Assembly (NCBI GenBank): GCA_022925895.1
Contig: JAKSYS010000271.1
Location: forward strand, 1-64,000
Length of the DNA: 64,000 nucleotides
DNA from: Fragilaria crotonensis
Lineage: Eukaryota > Bacillariophyta > Fragilariophyceae > Fragilariales > Fragilariaceae
Direction of reading: 5' to 3'
In this document: positions 35,372 through 47,241 of the stretch, piece after piece
Numbering within the stretch: position 1 is the first letter of the stretch
How the letters are laid out: every line of letters begins with the position of its first letter
Translations under genes and position numbers: made by a program
Notes under the pieces: model-generated
The model's input: only the letters and a program-made list of their open reading frames with translations
Database searches by the model: none
Told to the model about the DNA's origin: nothing

Positions 35372-37835
35372 TCATCGCTTGCTCTTTGGTCGCCTTGGGT
35401 TCCCCTGCTGTCTCCTCGATTCTCCGGCACCCTGTCTGGGCGCCGTATCTCTTCGGTCGTCAGGTGATTGCGACGATCGATTGTTCGCGACACTGGCCAT
35501 GGCCTTGGCTTCAATGGCATTTCGATTGACATTCCCCTTGTCTGGCGCCACATAGAGATGCGCCTTTCCGCGTTGATTGCGGAGGCGTTCGGCGTTCGAC
35601 AACAAACGCGATTCTTCATTGTCCGCCTCCATGTCCTTCCGAATGACATCGTTGACAATATCCAACAATATTTCAGAGTCGATGAACGGGATTTGAACTA
35701 CCGCTTCCCAGGACTGTCGTTTACCATTCGAATCAGCTTTGAAGTCAGCAGGATAGAATTCAATCAGTGGTGAGAAAGGCTGAAGCATGAGCTCGCCAAG
35801 GGGCTTGGGGAGCAAATCAGCACTTTGTGGTGGAAGAACAGAAAGTAATTGTGCCAGGGATGGGAATGGTTCGCCTTGATTGAACTTGAAGGACTTGAAT
35901 CCTTTGTCGTTGGAAGGATCATCTTCCTCATAGAACTCGTCGAGATTGACCAAATCGGTAGCAAGTGGACTGTAAAGATGTGGGAAGAACCAATCCCAGG
36001 ATTTGCATCCATTGTAGTAGTAGTTGAGGACCCAGTGTAGTCCCTCAATGTAGTCGCGGACGTGAGCACGGCGATATAGGAGAGTCGTATCCTTGTTTTC
36101 GCGCGTCCATCCCATTTTTGACGCATAGTAGAAGTCTCGATACGAGCGTGAAATATCGCCAGGATGGTGGCGAGCGAAGGTATCATTGTCGTGGTCGCTG
36201 CTGACAGCTGATGGTGAGGTACTCGCTCGCAAAGGAGATGGAATGGCCATCTTGCGATTGGCGGGCAATGCAACGGCCGGAGTAGGTTTGCCCCCATAGT
36301 AAGTACCATAAAAGTCTTCGACATCATTTTCGGCGTCTGCTGTCATTCTCCATCCAGGCTCATTCTCTTCAAAGCCTCGACGCTTAAAATGCTCTTCCTC
36401 GAAGGCTGCTAGATGGTACATAAATTGCTCGAATCGTTTCGGATGAATCTTCTCCTTATCAGATAGATAGTCGCCCCACTCTGGCAACAAATCAACATAT
36501 GTGGTCATCATGAGCGAGATGGCACCGTTATCAATCTCCAAATGCGGTGAGTGGGGCAAGAAATCATTTCCGACCAGCATGCACATGAAAACAAAATCAT
36601 CAATGATGCGATCCAGGCTATACTCCACTTGGAGTGCGTCACTATCGGCAAACTTGCGAAATTGAATGCTTAGCAATTGTCGGAGTGATTTGAGTTCCAA
36701 AACTTCAAAATCATTCTGATCGTATTCCATCATATCCTTCTTCTTGCGTCCCTTGTTTCGACCACGACCAGCCATGACGACAGACATTTTCTCACGAAGG
36801 AGCATGAAATTGGGTTCGTGTGTCACGAGACCCAGCATGATGAGATCAGCGTCGAGGCCATACAACACATGAGTCCAATCCTTGCCGTAATGAATCGGGT
36901 CACCATCGGACGATTGTGAACCATCCTCACCAATTGATACTGCTGCGTCAAACTTGGCACGTTCTTCTCTAATAAAATCCATCACCTTGTGTTCACCTTC
37001 TCCTGGAACATCTGGACCACTCACAATAACATTCGCCCCAGATGCCCAGAATGGGTCAGTCTCCATCTTGTACGCTACCCATTTTTGCATGGCATAGCTG
37101 AGTTTGAGCATGAAATCTGTTCCTGGAGTGATGCAGTTGGAATCGAATGCCTTGCCGTCGGGCAGTACTCCGTCGCGGGCCATGACGACGGCGGCCGTCT
37201 CTTCGGCCTCCTTGGCCGAACGGAACCGACGACTGCGCTGCTGATTCATCTTGGCACGGGGGGCGACACCGTCGACGGCCAGGTACAAACATTTGGTGGG
37301 GCCAACGAGTTTGTAGAGACTATTATGTACATACATGGAGTAGGTAGTCGTTGTAGTTAGTGTAGGATGGTAAGAGGATTGGTTCATGAGGGGAAGAAAT
37401 GTATGAGTTGGAAGAAACAAGAGGTACACAACGCAACCACGTGAACCATGATACATACCGATCCACGTAGAGGAAGATTTTCTTAAACATGGCCGTCTCG
37501 TCGAGCACGATAATCTGTCCTTCGGCATTGCCATGAGTGCAGGGATGAATGATACCATTCATATCGAGATAAAAATTGTCAACTTGCAAATTTGGTGTGA
37601 GACCTTCACTGAGACGACGATTTATGTTGGGATACTGATCTGTCAACCAACGAAACATTTTAGGAATTCCAAAGATTTGTGTTGATGTTGTTGTTGATGA
37701 TGATGATGCTGGATCGCCCCTGTTCCTGCCGATGCCAATACCGACGGGCGCAGTTGGCAACACAAAACCACTGACGCCATTTAGAAACAAAGTTGAAGCA
37801 TTCGTCAGAATAAAAAAGATACCAATGATCTTCAT
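35372..37835 (-). CDS. XRN-family 5'-3' exoribonuclease with N-terminal presequence, one intron
   Basis: Degrades 5'-monophosphate RNA in known relatives (Xrn1/Xrn2/Rat1). Exon 1 is 37835-37459 and exon 2 is 37319-35372, giving 774 aa. The intron (37458-37320, 139 nt) starts GTATGT and ends ATAG, and splicing restores FLYVDR/LYKLVGPTKCLYLAVDG. Conserved blocks: GIPKMFRWLTDQYP, DNFYLDMNGIIHPC, AVDGVAPRAKMNQQRSRRF, GTDFM, GPDVPGEGEHK, YGLDADLIMLGL and VGNDFLPHSPHLEI, with the metal-binding acids in place. About 57 extra residues precede the usual start; residues 1-23 are hydrophobic and followed by SGFVLPTAP, like a signal peptide plus plastid-type motif. The C-terminus is short compared with nuclear Xrn2. 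The presequence suggests plastid or secretory location, which would be unusual; an internal start at the Met of GIPKMF is an alternative. Confidence 0.93.
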
Positions 37836-39756
37836 GATGTTGGAGTAGCAATTTGATTGTCCGGGTGGGTGTGGTTCGTTTGCTGTTGTTTGGTGTTGTC
37901 TTCACTTCCCTGTTTGTTATTGCAACGGCCAATAAATAGGATCGTCAATCGCACAAGATTTTGATTGCAAGTTGCAATGAGCACACAGCAAGCGAATGTA
38001 ATGAATGCGTTGAGTGTTGATGATTGACAATCGACAGTCAAGTAGTGCGTGTCGTCGGATTGAGTCGACGGTCGACAACGACGATGCGGATTGCAAACGA
38101 ATGAATGTTATCAAGGCAGATCGAATGTTCTGAAGAATTGAACACTCAACACTCGCAACCCCTCGATTCAAGAATGCGACAGTATACCGGTACAAGCGTT
38201 GAGTCGTACATCAGTACAGTACACCAATTGACGACAACATCAGAGAGATCACAGAGCCACTCACTCACCATGAGTCCCTCTCTCCATCAAATTCTTCATA
38301 CGCTGTCCTATGCATACCCTGTGGTACTCAGGAGCAGGGATTGGAAGTAAATAACCACCGGTACCGGTAACCAAATACCGACGGTATTATACTGTACCAC
38401 TACTGTGATTTTTAAAATGCCCAATAACTGGTTACCTGCGAGTTGCAATATACCAACCAGTAACCAGGACCCATGGTTATTTTCTACTGAGTTTAGTCGG
38501 TAGTATTTTGAATTCCGGTGTTCGGGAATACCAGCTTGAATTTCTATAAATGTTCTGTCCTGCATCAGTGTGTATACGGTTCATTTCTGTACTGTAGTAC
38601 TGCAGTTTACTGTTACTGTAGTGTTTTTACTACCATTATACCTACCGGACGAAACCAATGGAACTGAGTAAGTACTGCGCTTCCAAAAATGAAGAGAAGT
38701 TATATTTATACCGGACTGAAGGATTTTTCAATACCAAAATACCTCCCAGTGCAACAGCACAATACCATTCTACCTACCGGAGGACTGTAATACCAGATTC
38801 AACGTGGGACAGTATTATTTTTCCAATCCCTGCTCAGGAGTACGAGTGCCAGGTACATGTACAGTACAGTATTCTCCGTACATCCTTCAGTCGACAACGT
38901 GTCACTTCGACTTCAATCCACTTTTTTGTGATCGGTGGCTGTGGTGCGATCTGGCTGTAGTTCGCAGCTATCATATCTGATACAAGTACTGGTACTCGAA
39001 AAGGCACTGTACCGAATCCGTTAATTGTAACTGTAATTCTGCTCTGGGATCGTAAAGTACGAGTACAAGTACTCCGAGTATGCATATGACATACGGTACA
39101 AGTACTACTACCAGGTACTAGAACTTATGACATAGTAGAACCTACTAGAAGGTTGTACTCGGAGTACCTGTACGTAGATAGGCCCGTCCTCTTTTTTCAC
39201 AACGCTCCCTCACATATTTTTCGAAGATCCGTCGTTTTTGAAAACGCCAAAAAAGATGCACATGATGCGAATCGGCACCGCAACCATGCTGACTGTATCA
39301 GCAGACAGCTACATATCCGTGAGAAAAGAACTGGCCACATCAGGGCATTGATGTCAAGATGAGTTTGGCATTTGCCATTCTTGCTATGACAACTACAAAA
39401 CTTCAAGGCATATTGATAAACGAACAACAGGTTTATCCCCTCGGATTGAGAAGATTTGTACGCAAGAGGCGCACTGCAGGTCAAGTTGTCATGGGAGTGG
39501 AAACAACAAAACTATGATTCAGAAGAAGAAATTCCTTTCAGGACAAAAATCACATCCATCAGCGGCCAAGACACGGATCATAGCAGCAGTAGCAAAAGCG
39601 AATCCAACGATGAAAGAAACGGATGTTGACGAAGTGGCGACGGAGAAACGTCAACGTCTTGAGGAAAAATGACACAAATGACAAGTCATTACCAATGACG
39701 AAAGTGGTACCTGGAGCGATACGGACGACGGGAGACGAGGAGCCACCAACCCAACC
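37836..39756. other. Intergenic, GTAC-rich
   Basis: No gene supported. Dense GTAC-type palindromes (gtacaagtactccgagta, ggtacaagtactac) lie at 38840-39170, with ggtaccggtaacc-like motifs near 38350-38480. It must hold the promoter of the XRN gene. Confidence 0.45.
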
Positions 39757-40101
39757 TTGGTAAAGGCGGATTCGACCAATGATGCTACGACCGACATAAG
39801 CAACGACTCAAGCAGCATGACCGACGTCGATTCTCGAAGTGACGATTCTGATAATGAAGTGGAGGACTGGACAGACCTCAACTTTTCGCCGGAAAGAAAA
39901 ACAATAGGAGGCGACACCGATCATAAAAGCAGTACATCAAGTGATTGTGATAAGGTAATGACGAGCAACCGCAGGGGAATGCCAAAGTTGGCAACATCGC
40001 AGTTGTTTTACCAGAAGATAGCAACACGGATGTGGAGGTGTCAGAGGATGCAAGTTCTGTGGAGATTTTCGTTTCGTGACAATGATGACACATCATCATG
40101 A
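39757..40101 (+). CDS. Possible small acidic protein or relic
   Basis: A 114-aa frame beginning near 39757, with an Asp/Ser-rich N-terminus (DISNDSSSMTDVDSRSDDSD) and a more hydrophobic end. A second short frame at 40143-40364 (FGLKRQHEIRTTHHEVMG) may belong to the same broken gene. No family recognised. The first codon is not certain to be a start. Could be chance. Confidence 0.25.
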   Translation: MVKADSTNDATTDISNDSSSMTDVDSRSDDSDNEVEDWTDLNFSPERKTIGGDTDHKSSTSSDCDKVMTSNRRGMPKLATSQLFYQKIATRMWRCQRMQVLWRFSFRDNDDTSS

Positions 40102-40708
40102 CGACCCCGAAATCGAGTCGGATGACGCAGACGATGTAAAGGATGCAGCCAAAAAGTTTAAAATCGCTGCTTGTCAAGCCAAAGGAGCGTTTTGGACTCA
40201 AGAGACAGCATGAAATCAGAACTACACACCATGAAGTGATGGGGCCCATCCATTCAAATCTAGTAAGCCATTCCAAGGAAGCATTGATAACCAAAGCTGA
40301 AAGATGGTCGCCGTCACCATGGCCCGGCAATTCCTATGAGCAAGTCTTTGGAAAGGATGGGTAGGCGATTCTTCTATGTATTTTCTTGCAGTGGTGGGAA
40401 AACTAAGATGGAATCAAAGACACCAAGATTAAGACTCAGGCTCTATCGCTACCGTACCAAGTCATTCTGGTTGATCATTTTAGAATCCTTGTAACGATTG
40501 AATATGCAGAAGGAGAACAACGTATTGAAAAAGAAGGACTTAGGCTATAGACTTTTATACCGCAGGAAGGCAACTTAACATGCATTTGTTCCACAGTAAC
40601 GAAATGAAATGATGGAAGATGGCGAGCGAAGTAAGCGTCTCTGCATCATATATCCCGGCTTAGTTTCCATCCCATCAAATAGTCGGAGTTGACCAGCCAA
40701 CCCTCTAT

Positions 40709-43203
40709 GGATCATCTAGTTGAGTCATCCGGATGCCACCAAAACCCCGATGGTGATTCATTCCTTGCTTGGCAACGAAGCTTTCCAGAGTGGCGTTTGC
40801 GACGGAGTTTGTTCCATCGTGGACGGCGCCGAATAGAAATCGAATCGGTGATGGCCTCCCTGACAAGGGCGACCGCACATTTTACCTAGGACACCATGAC
40901 TCGTCACTCCTCACTGTTACCACTGTCAGTGACGTGCAGCAAAAGGGTTATTATTTGTCATGTCAACGAGGTGTTGAACGATCTGTTGTATATGACAGGG
41001 CTCAACTGCAGCTGCTCCTACGGCACTCTACGTCGCACAGCTCGGACGTCGCAATAAAGGCAGCGGAGGCCGTGGCAAGACGAGCGGATCAGGCAGTTTG
41101 GATCCGTCTGAAGAGATTTGGCATTGAAACCTCGTTGACGTCGTCAAGAAGGTCTTTGTCCTTCGAATCGAAGCAGCTGATAAGGCAACCACCGCAAGCG
41201 AATCGCAGCTTTCTGACGACATCTTTGGTACCAACGGAGATTCGCTCAATCTGAAATCACAATTCAACGCGTGCTCCTACGGGCAGCTCCAGTTTGAGCC
41301 ACTTACATCGAACGGCATTGTAGGTACAGATGCGGTGTACACCGTGTCACTTCCGACCACCAACGTGACAGGTGGGAACGACAATGCCATTGCCTGGGCA
41401 GCTGTCGATAAAGCGGAGGCGGACCTCGGCGATCTTTTAACCAATTTCGCCGACCATGTCGTTGTGTGCATGCCTCCAGGAACGAGCGGCGGTGACTGGG
41501 CTGCCTATGCCTATTCCGACCATTGGCTGTCTGTTTATAACGACGCTTGGTGTGGATACCCATCAGGACTGATGCATGAAATCGGTAAGAATTTTTTCAT
41601 TGGGATTTTGGATTTGATTTTCAGCTGCTGAGCTTGTTCGCGACTAACTTCAATATTGCAATAACAGGGCATAACTTGAACTTAGATCACTCCTCAGAGG
41701 GATCGGAAGAGTACGGCGATCAATCTGGGTTAATGGTAAGTCTTAGACCTGCTCGAAGTGATGAAAACCGTCATTTCTTCACAGTCATTCACTGGCTCAT
41801 CTTTTCCTGAATGGTTTAGGGATTTTCTTACGACTTGGACGAGGAACCACTCATGTGCTTCAATGGACCTAAATCATGGCAACTAGGTTGGTACCCTGAC
41901 TATCGTGTTGACCTCACCGTCGCAGATCTCGCAAATGGAATAAATTGGTCTGGAAATCTTGTCGGCTTTGCGGAAAAGGCCAGCGCAAGCCAAACTGACA
42001 AGATGATTATCCGGATCAAGAGCTTCAACGATACCTACATCAATTTCAATCGCGCTATTGGCATGGACGCTGGAACTCAGGAAGGCCAGGACCAAGTTCT
42101 TGTCACCACTCGTCTGAGTGGAACAGGTATCAGCCTGTCGAATCTTGAAGCAAAGCTGAGTGACAATGTAGCCATCTCGGAGTTCAACATTCCAAATTTT
42201 AACGTTACCTCAAGCACCTTGCGCATCAAGGTGAACTCAATTGTGACAAGCACAACCCCCTCGAGAGCAAGCGTTTCAATTGATCTGATCGAAGTTCCTA
42301 CCGAGGCGCCGACTCACGTTCCTACTGAAGCACCAATGCAAGCACCTACTCGAGCACCCACTCAAGTTCCAACCGAAGCGCCAACCCAAGCTCCTACTGG
42401 AGCGCCAACTCTAGCCCCGACTGGAGAGCCAACTCAAGTGCCTACCGGAACACCCACTCAAGTTCCAACTCAATCGCCGACTGGTGCTCCTACTGAAGCT
42501 CCTACTGAAGCCCCGACGGGTGCTCCCCAGACTGAAGCGCCTACCGGAACACCCACTCAAGTTCCAACTCAAGCACCGACCCAAGCACCTACTGAAGCAC
42601 CAACTCAAGCACCAACCCAAGCTCCAACTCAAGCCCCGACGGGTGCTCCCCAGACCGAAGCGCCTACTATCGCACCCACCAACTCTCCCATACAAGTGCC
42701 CACCAACGCTCCTACTCAAGCACCAACTCAAGCTCCTACGGGATCACCCACTCAATCTCCCACACAAGTGCCGACCAATGCACCTACTCGTGCACCAACT
42801 CAAACGCCTACTGGAGCACCCACGAAATCTCCCACACTGGCCCCCACTAGTGTACCTACAAGATCTCCCACACAAGCGCCTACTCGGGCTCCAACCACTC
42901 GTGCTCCAACCACTCGTGCTCCTACATCGAATCCCACCACTCGTGCACCCACCACTCGTGCACCCACAACTCGTAAGCCCACCACGCGTGCACCCACCAC
43001 TCGTAAACCCACCACGCGTGCACCCACCACTCGTAAACCCACCACTCGTAAGCCCACAACGCGTGCACCCACCACTCGTAAAATGGCCAATATGCGCCAA
43101 CGTCGAAACCAACGACTCGTGCACCTACATTGAAACCGAGAACTCGCGCACCACCTACATCGAAGCCAACTACTCGCGCACCAACGACTCGTGGACCAAC
43201 ATG
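40709..43203 (+). CDS. Gametolysin-like metalloprotease (peptidase M11) with Pro/Thr repeat tail, two introns
   Basis: Secreted or wall-associated zinc protease by family. The catalytic motif HEIGHNLNLDHS (HExxHxxxxxH) is split by intron 1 (41585-41667, GTAAGA...ACAG). Intron 2 is 41736-41819 (GTAAGT...TTTAG). Then GFSYDLDEEPLMCFNGPKSW follows, as in diatom and Volvox M11 enzymes. Upstream: SDDIFGTNGDSLNLKSQFNA and PLTSNGIVGTDAVYTVSLP. After the protease come dozens of PTxAPT repeats (42295-43075), then PTTR/KPTTR repeats, probably a glycosylated stalk. Two frame breaks fit single A losses: near 41131 (just before NLVDVVKKVFVL) and near 43083 (after which PTTR repeats continue in another frame to a stop at about 43203). 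The true 5' end, signal peptide and first exon are uncertain; 40709 is only the first ATG of a nearby frame. Confidence 0.8.
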
Positions 43204-43910
43204 AAGACCTGCACAAGCGTGTCCTTCGCAATGTGCACACACTGACAGGTCTTGTATCTTGTTTGTAACTCAGACGAGCAAAGCTCACGTAACTTACTTC
43301 CAATAACCAATCGCTGCTCTCGTTCATCATTAGACAACATACTAGACGATGTAGCTATTTCAGTCATTGAGATGCTGCATCGGAAGTAACTGAATATGAC
43401 ATCCGTTGTCCATCGTTTTCATAGTTCATTGTTGTGTTAGTCGTTGTCTGCTGTTATGGAAATCCAATGTACGACGGTAGATGTGGTGTTTGATGCGTGA
43501 TTATACGCGTGGTGCGTGGTACTCGTACGTTGTTGACAAGAGAGCGACCGTGGACATCGGAGGATGGTCGCTTAAAGTAAGTACCAGTATGATACATGGT
43601 CTACCGGTATTTTATTGCTAGCTAAGGTACCGTAGTATAGAATGAGGACTCCAGTGTTTACCTCATACTCTGAATACTCGTGCACTTGTACTGTAGTACT
43701 GTAGTACGATTCACTCCCTACAAAATCCCGTTGAAGGGAGATCTCCCGTGCAATAAAACACAATGATGTCCGTCAATGTCTCGGCAATGATCTTTGTCGA
43801 TGTAACACACTTGCAGGACAGAGGGCACAGAACACCACTGCTAACTACCTACGCATCGCCTGAGATCTGTACATAGCTTTTTCTTGACTGTGCTCTGTGT
43901 GTAATCAGAG
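43204..43910. other. Intergenic
   Basis: No gene supported. It holds scattered GTAC motifs (gtaccgtagta, tactgtagtactgtagtac) and the presumed promoter of the mannosidase gene. Confidence 0.4.
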
Positions 43911-45836
43911 ATGGCGATGGGCGTACACGTGCTTTCACGATTGCCCTCGATGATCACAGGACTGGGAAGACTCGTTACATTCATTGCATTATCCATACTT
44001 CTTGTCGCAGTTGATGGAACATTGGATCTTCCTCCCAGACATCCCAACTGTAGATCTATCCAACCGATTCAGTTTCCTTCTGCTGATTTTGATCAAAAGG
44101 ATCGCTTTCTAGCTGTCCAAGCTGCGATTCATCATGCCTGGAAGGGATACAAGGACATGCAATCACGAACGCAAAACTCGTTTTCTACCACTAAAAGTGA
44201 ATGGCCTGATGATTTAATGCCATTATCGCAACGTGGCAATACTTGGCTCCACGCCTCGGCCACCCTTTATGATTCTCTCGACACACTTTATTTGGCTGGA
44301 CTTGACAATGACTTTGATGATGCACTCAACATGGTGCTTCGTAGCAGTATGACATCATCAACAACACCAGCGGCATTCTCGTTGCGACCCACGAAAACAT
44401 TTGAATATTCGATTCGTGTCGTTGGAGGATTGTTGGGAGCGTATTCCGTTTCTGGGAATCCAAAGTTGCTGGCCCTGGCGATACGCGCTGCCGATGCCCT
44501 CTTGGAAGGACCATTTGCAGCCTCGCCCACAGTCCTACCGAGGCCATTTGCAGTCTTGGCGCCGCCAAGTTATTATACGCATTTTTGGTACGGTTCTTCG
44601 TCGTCTACTACCGCTAATACTGTTCCAAGTCGTTGGGAGATCATGCGCTGTTGTGGCTTGTCCATATCCTTTTGGTGGCAAGGGATTGGCCGAATCCTCC
44701 AACGGTTGTGGGGATTATTGTACAGTATAGGGCGAGATGCGATGGGTGAACATCATTACAATTCTCTGGCGGGAGTGGGATCCTTTGCTCTTGAATTTGA
44801 ATTTCTATCCATGCAAACAACTGCACCTCGGTATCGGGACGCAGCTAATGCAATTTTCTACCATGTGACTGCCAAATCAAAGGCAACATCCATGCTTTCC
44901 AGCAATTGGAACGTTATGACGGGATCGCCCACGTTTGGCTCGTCCAGAACGTTGGGATCCGGATCTGACTCGTTTTACGAGTATCTCTTGAAAGTCGCTC
45001 TTCTAAAAGACAAGGATGATCCACTTCGAAATGATTACATGGACTTGTACGTCAACGTCGTTGATGAGGCACTCCTATCGAATCGCCGACTGGTCTTCGA
45101 GGCTCATGGACACGATTACCCCACAGAAGGGTATGATCGATATCATCATTTGCTTTGTTTCGTTCCTGGGATGCTGGCATTGGGAGAATCGCAAGGAGTT
45201 TTTGCTGGCAGCGCTTACACCCATAACGATGAGAATGGTGCAGTATTGACATTGGCGCGGAACTTAGCTGATGGCTGCTATGACACCTATGCTCGAACGG
45301 AGACTGGATTGGGACCCGAAGCAATCTCCATTGCTACGGACAGAAGTACCGATGCTGGATACTATTTGCGCCCAGAGTTTGTCGAATCCCTATTTGTTCT
45401 CTATCGTACCACGGGAGAAGTGCGATATCGTGAAATGGCGTGGCAGGTTTTCCAGAGCATTGAGAAACATTGCAAGGTGGACCATGGCTACGCAAGCTTG
45501 AAGGATGTCAACGATCCATCGTCCCATCTGGACGATATGCCTTCATTCTTTATTGGAGAAACATTGAAATACCTTCTCCTTACTTTTGCTCCCGAGGATT
45601 ACGTCTCGCTGGATGATTTTGTCTTTACTACGGAAGCGCATCCTCTTCATAAAGGTGCCGCCATTGATGATCTCCCAGCATGCTACGATTTGCAACTACT
45701 TCTGAATCCTCCGATCCCAATTTTATTGGTTGTTGGTTCAAACATCGTTGCACTATTTGCTTGCGTTTGTTGTCTTTGGTTCTTTGCTTTCAAGAAGCGA
45801 AACAGTCGAGACAAGAATCGCGTTAAGCTGTTGTGA
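43911..45836 (+). CDS. Glycoside hydrolase family 47 (class I alpha-mannosidase), membrane protein
   Basis: Intact single-exon frame, 641 aa. GH47 enzymes trim alpha-1,2-mannose from N-glycans in the ER/Golgi or assist ER-associated degradation. Family blocks are present: TLYDSLDTLYLAGL, RVVGGLLGAYSVSG, LAGVGSFALEFEFLS, GSGSDSFYEYLLKV, LRPEFVESLFVLYRTTG and, near the end, FTTEAHPL (the Ca-binding Thr of the family). These supply the expected acidic residues (Glu of LEFEF, Asp/Glu of DSFYEY, Glu of RPEFVES). A hydrophobic N-terminal segment (about residues 18-35) fits a signal anchor, and a second membrane-like segment lies near the C-terminus (LLVVGSNIVALFACVCCLWF) with a basic tail. Residues about 210-270 are unusual for the family (Trp- and Ser-rich) and could be a lineage insertion. 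Confidence 0.9.
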   Translation: MAMGVHVLSRLPSMITGLGRLVTFIALSILLVAVDGTLDLPPRHPNCRSIQPIQFPSADFDQKDRFLAVQAAIHHAWKGYKDMQSRTQNSFSTTKSEWPDDLMPLSQRGNTWLHASATLYDSLDTLYLAGLDNDFDDALNMVLRSSMTSSTTPAAFSLRPTKTFEYSIRVVGGLLGAYSVSGNPKLLALAIRAADALLEGPFAASPTVLPRPFAVLAPPSYYTHFWYGSSSSTTANTVPSRWEIMRCCGLSISFWWQGIGRILQRLWGLLYSIGRDAMGEHHYNSLAGVGSFALEFEFLSMQTTAPRYRDAANAIFYHVTAKSKATSMLSSNWNVMTGSPTFGSSRTLGSGSDSFYEYLLKVALLKDKDDPLRNDYMDLYVNVVDEALLSNRRLVFEAHGHDYPTEGYDRYHHLLCFVPGMLALGESQGVFAGSAYTHNDENGAVLTLARNLADGCYDTYARTETGLGPEAISIATDRSTDAGYYLRPEFVESLFVLYRTTGEVRYREMAWQVFQSIEKHCKVDHGYASLKDVNDPSSHLDDMPSFFIGETLKYLLLTFAPEDYVSLDDFVFTTEAHPLHKGAAIDDLPACYDLQLLLNPPIPILLVVGSNIVALFACVCCLWFFAFKKRNSRDKNRVKLL

Positions 45837-47241
45837 CGTGAAATGTTGCGAGATGCACCAGCGGTGGGCATTATGCTTGAAATGCGTTTGGAGTGTGGAT
45901 ACGGAAATGCACGAAAGACTCCATTTGAACCAACGACGCATCGCATGCGACTTTGTCAAGCACCAGAATCAGATGTTGGTAGGATGACAACCCAACTTGC
46001 ACGTGTAAATGTCAATGCTGCGAAGACGTTTGCGGGCGCGAGTCCAAGGGGACGAAAATGCCTTCGTCCAAGTGCTTATTTCTCACTTTCCGTTCGCAAG
46101 AAGTGCATGCCTTTCGATGTGCCAATTGTAAACAAATGTACTTTGTTTGACGTGGTTCTCAGATGTTTGTGTCATGTTCGAATGGCAATTTTTTGTTTTC
46201 TTGCCGTGTTTTCGTTTTTGTGAAAGCCGTTAAGAGGCCGCAACAAGAAGCTCGACGTGTTTGCTAAGGTTCCCTGTGGAGGGAGTAGCGCGTGTTCCAT
46301 TGCTTTTTATTTGCATATTTGAACAGGATCCCACCAGTCCATGTGTCCATATCATAAGAGCATCCATAGCTTAACGGAAGAAAAGTCCAGAGATGAAAGA
46401 TATACGTAAGTCATTCCAGAACCTTGTAGACGGTCAGGACAAGTTGCATCACTTCCGGAGTCTCCAGAAGCATTGAATCCGCCCGCCAAACATCAATGGA
46501 GTACTTTTGAATGAAAGCGACTGCTGCTGCTCTGTCGTCCAATACTGCACGAACACAAAGCAATATTTTGACAGACTCGAATCGTGCTTTCGAAAATGCG
46601 TTTGTTCGTAGCAGTTCTTATGGCTGCTTGTGCAGTAATACTTATGCATAGAAATGCATGAATGTCGTGGCACGGACGCTTCAGACGTTTATGTAAGTGA
46701 GATTAAAGGGCAAAAATGGTTTGCGAATTGTCTTCGATCTCGTGTAGCTGAAAATGATGTGTTGTGCTGCACTTTCATTTTACGTACGAAAACCATCGAA
46801 ACGGTACTGTGTAGAACAGTCGGATAAATTCAGTTTTTCTTCACGGGAGAGAAAAACGGGGTCTATGACGATGAAGTCAATTGGGTTCGGAGTGTATTCG
46901 CATAGGCTGACGGTTACATACAGTGCACCAGGTGATGGGGACATACTTCTCTTGTTTCTTTCTACGGAGTAGGAGTACATGTGACATACGAGGAATGACC
47001 TAATTGCCACTGTACTCCGTATACTGTACTCCGGAGTATACGACACGAGAATCTCAAATGTTATTTCAAGAGAAAAGAATTGTCCGAGAACGGTTCCGGT
47101 AAGACTGCATTGCGAAGCCCAGCAGGAATATAATTGAAAGAATTCTTATCACACAACTTTCGAAGTACATAAACATCGTTATCATTGCGAGCTGCGTTCT
47201 TGTAAATCGACTTACCCCACACTTGAATACTTAATAATCAG
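45837..47241. other. Intergenic
   Basis: Open frames at 45843-46223 (+) and 46780-47046 (-) have no recognisable content and are probably chance. It contains the 3' region of the mannosidase gene. Confidence 0.4.

Noticed and set aside
42411-43330. Minus-strand Cys/Gly/Ser-rich frames opposite the M11 gene
   Set aside because: They are the antisense of the Pro/Thr repeat codons; the plus strand has the HExxH protease and valid introns.
45843-46223. 126-codon frame downstream of the mannosidase gene
   Set aside because: Starts 6 bp after the stop without family similarity; probably 3' UTR.
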